This document shows, piece by piece, positions 1 through 6,071 of a stretch of DNA of 12,137 nucleotides; position 1 is the stretch's first letter, and each line of letters starts with the position of its first letter. This stretch comes from CTSoil-075 sp964292325. Lineage in GTDB: Bacteria; Bacillota; Negativicutes; DSM-13327. Below the pieces are notes generated by a model. That model ran no database searches. It saw nothing but the letters and a program-made list of their open reading frames with translations, and was not told where the DNA came from. Position numbers and translations under genes: made by a program. The stretch lies in NCBI GenBank assembly GCA_964292325.1, contig CAXYVG010000097.1, forward strand, positions 1 through 12,137. The letters run 5' to 3'.

Positions 1-887
1 AAGCTCTAGAAAACGACCAGTACAAAAGAGTGACAAAGGGGAAGCTACCAGAAGCCGATGTTGCAGTCATTGATGAAGTATTCAAATGTAATTCAGCTGT
101 ACTCAATACCTTGCTGCCAATTATGAATGAACGTGTATATTTTGATGATAGCAGTACTCCTAAGCCAATTTCGCTACAGGTATTGGTTGGACTTTCAAAT
201 GAACTTCCCGATGGTGGGGTAAATGGGGAACTCGCAGCACTATGGGATCGATTTGACCTAAAATATATAGTGGATTACGTAAAGGATGAACGTAATTTTG
301 CTACGATGCTAAAAATCAGCAATGGTAAGCCATCTACCACAATCAGCCTGCAAGAGCTACAGAGCGCACAGCAACAAGCAGAGCAAGTGAATATATCCGA
401 TGATACAATCAATGCCTTGGTGCGGCTCTGGAAAGAGCTGAAAAGCCAAGGCTTTATTATTTCAGATCGTCGTTTCAGAAATTGCTTGCGCTTCTTAAAG
501 GCTCATGCTTGGCTCGAAGGGCGTAATGTTGTAGCTGACGATGATATTGCCATCTTATCAAATATGCTTTGGACTGATCCTGAACAAATCAAGCAAAGCA
601 AGAAAATCGTAATGGGCTTTGCCAATCCTCTGGCTGTAAAAGCTAATGAAATATTTGACGGAGCGTTTGAATTGGCGGCTAAGCTAAAAGAAACACCAGA
701 TAGTGCCGAGCGTACTGGTATGGCGACAGAAGCCAATCATAAATTTAAAGTAGCACAAAAAATGCTGGATGGGCTACTGAAACAGGCTAAAAGTGAGGGA
801 AAAGCAACAGGCAAAATTATTGAGCGTTTAGCACAGATTAAAGAAATGAATGAGAATGTAGTGAATACCTATCTTCTAGGCATATAG
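1..887 (+). CDS. RavA-like MoxR-family AAA+ ATPase, 3' part only
   Basis: The 5' end is cut by the window edge: the frame is open from base 3, and the GTG at 30 lies inside the conserved core, so it is not the start. Visible AAA+ elements are the run before Walker B (LPEADVAVIDEVFK, near 48-89), the helix NTLLPIMNER, sensor 1 (VGLSNELPD, near 184-210) and an arginine-finger region (LWDRFDLK, near 240-263). Walker A should lie upstream of the window. This pattern matches RavA-type MoxR ATPases (known family), which hydrolyse ATP as hexamers and work with a VWA protein. The last ~70 residues are predicted helical and charged. The stop lies one base before the next gene, a ViaA-like protein, which fits a coupled ravA-viaA style pair. 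E. coli RavA is about 500 residues; roughly 295 are visible here. I am confident of the family, not of the client. In this mobile setting the role may differ from the respiratory and acid-stress roles described for E. coli. Confidence 0.9.
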   Translation, partial: ALENDQYKRVTKGKLPEADVAVIDEVFKCNSAVLNTLLPIMNERVYFDDSSTPKPISLQVLVGLSNELPDGGVNGELAALWDRFDLKYIVDYVKDERNFATMLKISNGKPSTTISLQELQSAQQQAEQVNISDDTINALVRLWKELKSQGFIISDRRFRNCLRFLKAHAWLEGRNVVADDDIAILSNMLWTDPEQIKQSKKIVMGFANPLAVKANEIFDGAFELAAKLKETPDSAERTGMATEANHKFKVAQKMLDGLLKQAKSEGKATGKIIERLAQIKEMNENVVNTYLLGI

Positions 888-888
888 C

Positions 889-2277
889 GTGGCTATTATG
901 AAAAAAAATAACAGTGAATTATCACGAAATAGCGTTCGCAATGATGCGTTTGATCGGGTTGCATATGAAGAAATACTGTATCAATCAAAAGAATTGCAAA
1001 ACCTAAGTAGGCAAGGAGTAGAAACATTGAATACGTTCTCAGAAATGGCTGAGGACGTATTCTTTTCGCTTTACAAGGTCAAGCCAGAGCTAATCCCATC
1101 AAATGAGTTGGCAACGGAATATCTGCTAAATCATGAGCTGATGTCGAAACTGATGGAATCACAGTCATATCAGGAATTAAGAGAATATACCCAACTAGAT
1201 GAGCTAGGAGCAGGACTTGGTAGTAAAGCTCTGCTTGAAAATTTGCTGAAACAATTGGAACAAGACGGTGATTTAAAAGAGGTTTCAAATAAAATTAATG
1301 ATGCCATAAAGCAACAGGTAGCCATGCCAGCTAATGAAGTTCAGCATATCCTATCTGGTATTCAAAGTACGTTACGGCAGGTAGTTGAGTTTGCTACTGA
1401 TAAGGCAGTTTCTGAGGTAGAAGAAGTAGAAAATATTATTACGTCATGGGGGCTTAATCAGGGAGAGTTTGAAAGATTGCCATATGATAAAAAACTGGAA
1501 TTACTACAGGTCTTGCGTGGGCAACAGAAATTTAGAGATATGACAAAGCTCGTTGGACGCATGAGAAATTTAGCTACTGGTTCACGAAAATCTAAATTAG
1601 AACACCGAATTGAACTACACTCGATTACCCAAGGGTCTGACCTTAATCATGTATTGTCACAAGAATTGCTATCACTGCGTAGACCTGCATTAAAGCTAGA
1701 TTTCTACAGGAGAATGGTGGAAAAACAATTACTGCAATATGACTTGAATCACCAAGAATATATGGGGCAAGGCCCGATTATCGTATTAATTGATACTTCG
1801 AGTTCGATGCGTGGAGGACGCGAAATTTGGTCAAAAGGGATAGCGTTAGGTCTAGCTGAAATTGCTGAAAAAGAGCGTAGAGCATTTAGTTATGCGCTCT
1901 TTGCCAGTAGTAGGACTAATTTAATTACAGATGATTTTCAGCTTGGACAACGTTCACCTGATAAATTGATCAAGCTGGCAAGCGAGTTCATTGGTGGTGG
2001 TACTGATTTTGAGCAACCGTTACAGTGGGCGCTTGGCAAACTGAAAGAGAGTAATTTCAATAAGGCGGATATTGTCATGATTACTGACGGTGAATGTGCT
2101 ATTGGTAATGAATTTTTAAAAGAAATGCAGAAAGTGCAAGAGGAGAAGCAATTTAGGATTTACAGCATCCTCATTGGTAGCAATCTGAAGGAATTAAAAC
2201 GCTGGTCAGACGAGGTATGGAATGTAACCGATTTGCTAGACGAAACGATTGCAAAAGAATTATTTCAAAAAATATAA
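889..2277 (+). CDS. ViaA-like VWA-domain protein
   Basis: A 462-residue protein with a helical N-terminal region (about 1-285) and a C-terminal von Willebrand factor A domain (about 295-460). A complete MIDAS metal site is visible: DTSSS at residues 302-306, GGGTD with Thr372, and ITDGE with Asp400. This arrangement, VWA at the C-terminus behind a long helical arm, is that of ViaA, the partner that binds RavA and stimulates its ATPase activity (known family). The upstream gene is the RavA-like ATPase and ends one base before this start, so translation is probably coupled. The GTG at 889 has no strong Shine-Dalgarno; an in-frame ATG at 898 is an equally weak alternative. The segment RRPALKLDFYRRMVEKQL just before the VWA domain also resembles the ViaA linker. 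It is likely a cytosolic adaptor that presents a substrate to the MoxR ring. The substrate is unknown. Confidence 0.88.
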   Translation: MAIMKKNNSELSRNSVRNDAFDRVAYEEILYQSKELQNLSRQGVETLNTFSEMAEDVFFSLYKVKPELIPSNELATEYLLNHELMSKLMESQSYQELREYTQLDELGAGLGSKALLENLLKQLEQDGDLKEVSNKINDAIKQQVAMPANEVQHILSGIQSTLRQVVEFATDKAVSEVEEVENIITSWGLNQGEFERLPYDKKLELLQVLRGQQKFRDMTKLVGRMRNLATGSRKSKLEHRIELHSITQGSDLNHVLSQELLSLRRPALKLDFYRRMVEKQLLQYDLNHQEYMGQGPIIVLIDTSSSMRGGREIWSKGIALGLAEIAEKERRAFSYALFASSRTNLITDDFQLGQRSPDKLIKLASEFIGGGTDFEQPLQWALGKLKESNFNKADIVMITDGECAIGNEFLKEMQKVQEEKQFRIYSILIGSNLKELKRWSDEVWNVTDLLDETIAKELFQKI

Positions 2278-2282
2278 AAAAT

Positions 2283-2287
2283 GGGAG
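2283..2287 (+). promoter_or_regulatory. Ribosome binding site that sets the start of the third operon gene
   Basis: GGGAG lies 8 bases before the ATG at 2296. The upstream in-frame ATG at 2281 overlaps this site and has no Shine-Dalgarno of its own, so 2296 is the better start. Confidence 0.7.
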
Positions 2288-2295
2288 CGATTAAA

Positions 2296-3303
2296 ATGTC
2301 AACGATGATACATGATGCAACAAAATTATATGCTGTTAAAGGTGGCACTACTGATAATATCCTTGGTAACTTGGTTTGGTTTAGCGTTTCAGACATGGAG
2401 ATATTACGGGATGATCTAGTAAAACTGGCAATGAATGTAGGCTTGCCAGAAAAATATGTTCCTGCACCAATTCGTCCAAGTGATGCCTTCCGTAGGGCTA
2501 CATCTGAAATTGGTGGTGTATTGCGTTCAAGCGAAGAGATAACAGAAGTTTTGATGGTACGGGAAGTATTATCAGCCGAAGATCGAGTTGTACGCCATTT
2601 GATTAAGGAAGTCAGGGATAAAAAGAACGTCCAGCTTAATTATGAAAAAATAGGAGAAATTGAATTTGAAAGGCAATGGGGAACCATGAATGTGACAGCT
2701 CTTACTGATGAAGCCAAGCCAGCCTTACATAAGGCCAAAGTGCTGTACAGCAAATATCGTGACTATTTTATCTCTGACCATATCAGGCGGCTTATTAAAG
2801 TAGCTCTTGGTGACTGCCAAGCCGTCGGAGTACGTCCAGCAGGAGCAGTATATTTTACACCAGCAACATATGAGCCGACGATCAAAGCCCTCAATTCCCT
2901 AGTAAAGACACTTCCAGGCAATGCCGTTGAGATGCACTATTTGCCTGTGGTCAATGCTAATGAGCAAAAACAAATGTTAGAAGAAAAACTGCGTGGTCAT
3001 GTATTATCGCAGGTTTCTCAGATTGGTAGTATGTTAGGTGGTGATGCCCAAGTGCTAGGAGTCAAGAAAACCCTTAAATCATTAGCATCTGAGTTTGCAT
3101 CTACCCTACGAGACCAAAATGTAGTGTCTAAGACCACAGCGAATAATGCTATTCAGCAATTACAAGGGCTGAAACAGCAAGTAACGGAATATGAAAGCTT
3201 GTTAGAAAGTAACCTTGGTGAAGTGCGAGCGACCATTGATATACTTCGTAAACAAGTACGTATTATGCTCGATCGGGTTAGTTTAGATAATGGTGTAGCA
3301 TGA
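2296..3303 (+). CDS. DUF6744-like protein, partner of the MoxR/VWA pair
   Basis: A 335-residue protein, starting MSTMIHDATK. It resembles, from memory, DUF6744 family proteins found in Bacillota plasmids and phages; I could not confirm this by search. Features that can be seen: an opening segment with GGTTDNILGNLVWFSVSD, then a PSDAFRRATSE motif near residue 60, a central mixed alpha/beta region, and a strongly helical C-terminus (roughly 255-330) with heptad-like spacing that could form a coiled coil. There is no signal peptide or membrane segment. It begins 18 bases after the ViaA-like gene with its own ribosome binding site, so it is in the same operon. A third component next to MoxR and VWA genes is common in ternary AAA+/VWA systems, where it often serves as substrate or effector; that role here is inference. 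No catalytic motif is evident. Confidence 0.6.
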   Translation: MSTMIHDATKLYAVKGGTTDNILGNLVWFSVSDMEILRDDLVKLAMNVGLPEKYVPAPIRPSDAFRRATSEIGGVLRSSEEITEVLMVREVLSAEDRVVRHLIKEVRDKKNVQLNYEKIGEIEFERQWGTMNVTALTDEAKPALHKAKVLYSKYRDYFISDHIRRLIKVALGDCQAVGVRPAGAVYFTPATYEPTIKALNSLVKTLPGNAVEMHYLPVVNANEQKQMLEEKLRGHVLSQVSQIGSMLGGDAQVLGVKKTLKSLASEFASTLRDQNVVSKTTANNAIQQLQGLKQQVTEYESLLESNLGEVRATIDILRKQVRIMLDRVSLDNGVA

Positions 3304-3351
3304 AATGATTAATTTCCACAGTATCAAATTGTATAAAGGGGAATTGGAGAA

Positions 3352-3597
3352 ATGGCTAAGATTAAAGAGCGAGTAGCCTATTTACAAGGGCTAGTTCTAG
3401 GACTTAATATTCGTTTACATTCGGATGAAGGAAGATTATTGATTAATATCATTGATGTGCTTGATGAGATGGCAGAAGAAATTAATAATATCCAGATGGA
3501 GCAAGCTGATTTGCAAGCGTATGTCGAGAGCATGGATGAGGACTTAACTGACTTGGAAGAAAAAGTATATGACAGTGCTGGTGATGATGACTTTTAA
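3352..3597 (+). CDS. Short helical protein resembling the CD1247 N-terminal domain
   Basis: An 81-residue acidic protein opening MAKIKERVAYLQGLVLGLNI, which matches the start of proteins annotated as CD1247 N-terminal domain in Clostridia and Negativicutes (from memory). The whole chain is predicted helical with heptad-like hydrophobic spacing from about residue 25 to 70, so a coiled-coil dimer is likely. Full-length relatives carry a Cys-rich C-terminal segment; here the protein ends at a very acidic tail (DSAGDDDF) with no cysteine, so it is a short version or a truncated one. AAGGGG lies 10 bases before the ATG and a further GGAG lies 2 bases before it. It sits in the same direction as the ATPase operon with a 48-base gap. 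Function unknown. Confidence 0.75.
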   Translation: MAKIKERVAYLQGLVLGLNIRLHSDEGRLLINIIDVLDEMAEEINNIQMEQADLQAYVESMDEDLTDLEEKVYDSAGDDDF

Positions 3598-3651
3598 ACA
3601 GTACAGCCAGTATTTGTGCGGAGCGAGAATAATGTGTCAACCATGTTGGTG

Positions 3652-3657
3652 AAGGAG
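3652..3657 (+). promoter_or_regulatory. Ribosome binding site that sets the DUF960 start
   Basis: AAGGAG is 6 bases before the ATG at 3664. It lies inside the longer open frame that begins near 3616, so that frame's first 16 codons are probably not translated. Confidence 0.75.
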
Positions 3658-3663
3658 CGAAAG

Positions 3664-3963
3664 ATGTTTCAAGGAAGGCGATTTGTTACTAGGGGAGTAG
3701 CAGATACTATACCGCAAGAGGTACAGATGTTTTTATGGTCATTGCTTGATAGTTTAATAGCCAAGCGAACGGTAGAGCTGGACTACCTTCAAGTATTTGA
3801 ACTTGTGGGTGCAAGAGGTCAGCAGACGATTATACATCGTCAAGAAATGCCAGATTATCAGGCGGTATATCAGTTTGATAATGTTGTTAGTCCGCTGAAT
3901 AGTAAGCTATATGTGATTGATGATTCTGCGTATGCTACGATGCTGTTGTGTCAGGAATATTAA
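3664..3963 (+). CDS. DUF960 family protein
   Basis: A 99-residue protein beginning MFQGRRFVTRG. This opening, the IPQEVQMFLWSLLDSL helix and the ELDYLQVFEL strand are the hallmarks of DUF960, a Bacillota family of small single-domain proteins that is frequent on plasmids, phages and islands. The molecular function is not established. Length is normal for the family. The start was chosen from the AAGGAG six bases upstream and because family members begin at the MFxxRRxVTRG segment. It is the last gene before a strong terminator, so it is likely the end of the operon that starts with the MoxR ATPase. No catalytic residues, signal peptide or membrane segment are seen. Confidence 0.85.
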   Translation: MFQGRRFVTRGVADTIPQEVQMFLWSLLDSLIAKRTVELDYLQVFELVGARGQQTIIHRQEMPDYQAVYQFDNVVSPLNSKLYVIDDSAYATMLLCQEY

Positions 3964-3970
3964 AAAAAGA

Positions 3971-4003
3971 TGCCAGCCTTACAAAGGCTGGCAGTTAATT
4001 TTT
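3971..4003 (+). terminator. Rho-independent terminator after DUF960
   Basis: A perfect 10-bp stem, TGCCAGCCTT (3971-3980) with AAGGCTGGCA (3984-3993), has a 3-base loop and is followed by a T-rich run ending TTTTT at 4003. An A-run precedes the stem at 3962-3968. It ends 9 bases after the DUF960 stop and only 16 bases before the radC start, so the radC ribosome binding site abuts the T-tract. Confidence 0.85.
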
Positions 4004-4019
4004 AGGAGAGTGTATTGAT

Positions 4020-4622
4020 ATGGAAAATATGAGAGAATTATTGGCTGGTTGTTTACGTGAAAGTGCGAATGGCTATGTTGTTGATGCACTAATTGAAAAC
4101 TATCCCAGTGTCAGTGAATTAATGAATGCCCGTGAAGATGAAATAAGTATAATCAAAGGTATTGGTGTTGTAAAGGCTAAGCAACTTAAATCGATACTAG
4201 AATTTGCTCGAAGAGTACATACACCAGATGGAAATAAGCGTATCATTATTAGAAGTCCAAAGGATGTGTATGAATTAGTGCGTGCCGATATGGAATTTTT
4301 ACAGGTAGAGCACTTTGATGTCATTGGTTTATCCACTAAGAATCATGTTATTTTCAGAGAGAATATTTCGATTGGTTCATTAAATGCCAGCATCGTTCAT
4401 CCACGTGAAGCGTTTAAAGGATTGATTCGAAGATCATGCGCTGCTTGCATTTTAGTTCATAACCATCCAAGTTCAGAACCGTCGCCGAGTAATGAAGATA
4501 TTTTGCTTACGAAGAAATTAGTTGAATGCGGTAGTATTATTGGTATTGAAGTGCTTGACCATGTTATTGTAGGCGCAGCTGGTGGCGGTTACGTTAGCTT
4601 GAAGGAACAAGGGAAGATGTAA
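4020..4622 (+). CDS. radC: RadC-family JAB-domain protein (orphan, mobile-element type)
   Basis: A 200-residue protein with a helix-hairpin-helix-like region (about 20-65, with SIIKGIGVVKAKQL) followed by the RadC JAB/MPN domain (about 75-198). The metalloprotease-like JAMM signature HNHPSSEPSPSNED is intact, with His147, His149 and Asp160 in place; the chain ends DHVIVG...YVSLKEQGKM as in RadC. The usual N-terminal UPF0758 segment of about 20 residues is missing. Despite the name, RadC is not a proven DNA repair enzyme; copies are typical of plasmids, phages and islands, and the biochemical role is unsettled. The ATG at 4020 has AGGAG 11 bases upstream, a slightly long spacing. A terminator directly upstream implies read-through or a promoter hidden near it. 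A second, broken radC lies about 400-1200 bases downstream and differs in sequence, so it is not a recent duplicate. Confidence 0.9.
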   Translation: MENMRELLAGCLRESANGYVVDALIENYPSVSELMNAREDEISIIKGIGVVKAKQLKSILEFARRVHTPDGNKRIIIRSPKDVYELVRADMEFLQVEHFDVIGLSTKNHVIFRENISIGSLNASIVHPREAFKGLIRRSCAACILVHNHPSSEPSPSNEDILLTKKLVECGSIIGIEVLDHVIVGAAGGGYVSLKEQGKM

Positions 4623-4660
4623 TTTGCAGATTGAGAAGCACTAAGGAATTACTATTATCA

Positions 4661-4693
4661 AAAAAATAGATGGGTTAATCCTGTCTATTTTTT
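4661..4693. terminator. Bidirectional terminator between radC and a convergent small gene
   Basis: AAAAAATAGA (4661-4670) pairs with TCTATTTTTT (4684-4693). The stem continues through two G-T wobbles and two G-C pairs to a 5-base loop, about 14 pairs in all. An A-run on one side and a T-run on the other let it act in both directions. It ends radC from the left and overlaps the stop codon of the minus-strand ORF from the right. Confidence 0.8.
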
Positions 4694-4825
4694 ATCTTGG
4701 GTTGCCAATGCTAAATAAAGATCTCTATAAAATTTATTCAGAGGTACTACATAGCTGGCTATTGTTAAAAGTCTTCTGGCTAAGAATACAGGAATCTTTT
4801 TTCCTCGAAATATAATAAATTTCAA
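4685..4825 (-). CDS. Small basic protein of 46 residues, unknown function
   Basis: Not recognised. Read on the minus strand it starts with TTG at 4825, preceded by a near-perfect GGGAGG 8 bases upstream, and ends at TAG 4687-4685. The product opens MKFIIFRGKKIPVFLARR and ends in DLYLALATQDKK: a basic, mostly hydrophobic and amphipathic helix-forming peptide with no cysteines. It is not clearly transmembrane. The stop falls inside a hairpin with flanking A and T runs, so it has a terminator as well as a ribosome binding site. Upstream on the minus strand is very AT-rich DNA with several TATTAT-like -10 candidates, but I cannot fix a promoter. It converges on radC. Options include a small regulator, a toxin-like peptide or a chance ORF; the paired signals favour a real gene. 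Confidence 0.55.
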   Translation of the reverse strand: MKFIIFRGKKIPVFLARRLLTIASYVVPLNKFYRDLYLALATQDKK

Positions 4826-4833
4826 AATAGTAT

Positions 4834-4839
4834 CCTCCC
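4834..4839 (-). promoter_or_regulatory. Strong ribosome binding site for the minus-strand small ORF
   Basis: GGGAGG on the minus strand, 8 bases ahead of the TTG start at 4825. This strength and spacing make the TTG credible as a start. Confidence 0.6.
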
Positions 4840-5040
4840 ATAGAATTATTTTTATTGCTATCTATTAGAATAATATATTATTTTGATAGTAAAAGATACG
4901 AGAAGGTTAAATTGGCGGCAATATTTATCCTACGGATTATAATGGTGTGAAATGAAAAAAAAATAATCATTTCTAGGACGTTACTATATTGATGATATTA
5001 ATGGTTTGCATATGGATGGCGAATTTTGATACGCAAACTA

Positions 5041-5153
5041 GTTACCAATAGGGTTGTCTTTAGTAATGGCACATGCCAAAAATCCAAAAACAACTCTATT
5101 GGGACACTTTTTCAATGTGCTGTTAGGCTGTAGTCTAATGGCATAATTTTAAT
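5041..5153 (+). pseudogene. Possible left remnant of a second radC
   Basis: One frame from 5041 reads VTNRVVFSNG, later NSIGTL, and then FQCAVRL, a stop and SNGIILM just before the recombinase gene. These pieces resemble, in the right order, the RadC segments LDTKNRV, SIGTLN and the strand before HNHPSG (usually xIILVHNHPSG). The segment that should hold HPREVF is missing and there is an in-frame TAG at 5131. The match is short and patchy, so this is tentative. Its order and position relative to the clear right remnant at 5704-5868 are what make it worth recording. Confidence 0.35.
5045..5102. repeat. 13-bp inverted repeat upstream of the recombinase
   Basis: CCAATAGGGTTGT (5045-5057) is the inverse of ACAACTCTATTGG (5090-5102) with one mismatch. 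The 32-base spacer contains a smaller TGGCA/TGCCA palindrome (5067-5078). It starts about 120 bases ahead of the recombinase gene, where a resolvase or invertase often has its crossover or operator site. It could instead be a chance feature of the decayed radC. Confidence 0.5.
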
Positions 5154-5165
5154 GGAGGAATTTGT

Positions 5166-5723
5166 ATGAAGATAGGATATATTCGCGTAAGCACAGCAGA
5201 ACAAAATACGATTAGGCAAGAGGTTCTGTTAAAAGAGCTGGGCGTTGATGAACTCTTTATTGATAAAGCCAGTGGTAAAAATACGGATAGACCAGAATTA
5301 AAGCGGATGCTCACATATGTTCGGCAGGGGGATACTGTTATCGTTGAATCCATCAGCCGCTTCGCTCGCAATACACGTGACTTACTTGATCTCATTGCCC
5401 AGCTGACGGCTAAGCAGGTAGAATTTATTTCTAAGAAAGAAGCTATTGATACAACAACCCCAACAGGGAGATTTATGCTGACGATCTTTGGGGCTGTAGC
5501 AGAATTGGAACGCGAGTACATCTTGCAACGTCAGAATGAAGGAATTGCTATTGCCAAAGAACTAGGGAAATACAAGGGTCGTAAGCCTATAGTAAATCCG
5601 GAATTTGATAAAGTCGTGACTAGATGGAAATCTGGTGATATGACAGCGGTCGAGGCTATGCGAAGGTTAAACATGAAATCGTCTACATTTTATCGGAAAG
5701 TAAGGAAATTATCCCAGCAGTGA
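5166..5723 (+). CDS. Serine recombinase (resolvase/invertase family)
   Basis: A 185-residue small serine recombinase. The catalytic domain begins KIGYIRVSTAEQN with the nucleophile Ser9 and the partner Arg7; SRFARNTRD holds Arg65 and Arg68, equivalent to the paired active-site arginines of gamma-delta resolvase. The long E-helix follows (TPTGRFMLTIFGAVAELERE), and residues about 157-181 form a C-terminal helix-turn-helix (MTAVEAMRRLNMKSSTFYRK). All key residues are present, so it should be active. The enzyme makes staggered double-strand breaks through 5'-phosphoserine links and exchanges strands between two short sites. GGAGG lies 7 bases before the ATG. No transposase is adjacent. It lies between two stretches resembling halves of a degraded radC. 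Its last five or so codons appear to be borrowed from that radC in another frame. It may have been a resolvase of a transposon now lost, or an invertase. Confidence 0.93.
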   Translation: MKIGYIRVSTAEQNTIRQEVLLKELGVDELFIDKASGKNTDRPELKRMLTYVRQGDTVIVESISRFARNTRDLLDLIAQLTAKQVEFISKKEAIDTTTPTGRFMLTIFGAVAELEREYILQRQNEGIAIAKELGKYKGRKPIVNPEFDKVVTRWKSGDMTAVEAMRRLNMKSSTFYRKVRKLSQQ

Positions 5724-5868
5724 CATTGTGCCAAGTCAAGAAGACATTGCTATTACCAAAGAACTAGTCGAAGCAGGTAAGTTGTTGGATAATAATATTC
5801 TTGAGCATATTATGGTAAAGGTAAATTCAATATTAATGTATGATATCAATTATGCTTTAAAAGTATAA
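5704..5868 (+). pseudogene. Right remnant of a radC gene (C-terminal part)
   Basis: In the +1 frame overlapping the recombinase stop, the sequence reads NYPSSDIVPSQEDIAI, then TKELVEAGKLL and ILEHIMV. This aligns residue by residue with the RadC signature HNHPSGDPTPSQEDIAITKxLVEAGKLL...LDHIIIG. Both JAMM histidines are absent: the first lies left of the junction and the second has become Tyr. Similarity fades after about 5820 and the frame stops at 5866-5868. The remnant is closer to canonical RadC than the intact gene at 4020-4622, so it comes from a different radC. It has no start codon or ribosome binding site of its own. Confidence 0.75.
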
Positions 5869-6071
5869 TAAGATTATTGTATCTGCAGTTTCTGTAAGTA
5901 ACTGTTAAGTTCAAAATTCGTATGTGCTACGTATAGTTCCCATAGAGAAGCATATATTTTCATCTCTACTATTACTATAAATTTCATATTACTAATAACA
6001 TATAGTCTTGTACTTTACATAATTATTAAATCGAAGCCAAGGTTTAATAATATGGAAAGCAGGTATATTAT
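5869..6071. other. AT-rich gap before the replication gene
   Basis: About 200 bases with no credible ORF. They should contain the promoter of the following gene, but I could not identify a -35/-10 pair with good spacing. The only ribosome binding signal is a weak AGG at 6061-6063, 8 bases before the ATG. Confidence 0.5.

Noticed and set aside
30..32. GTG as the start of the MoxR ATPase
   Set aside because: It falls in the middle of the AAA+ core; the frame is open to the window edge and reads ALENDQYKR before it, as in RavA.
1079..1288. 69-codon minus-strand ORF
   Set aside because: Shadow of the ViaA-like gene, which has a clear VWA domain in the plus frame.
4940..4965. Short ORF beginning at an ATG followed by a run of A
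   Set aside because: It stops within a few codons and has no ribosome binding site.
5135..5521. 128-codon minus-strand ORF
   Set aside because: Antisense shadow of the serine recombinase; no start signal and no recognisable motif.
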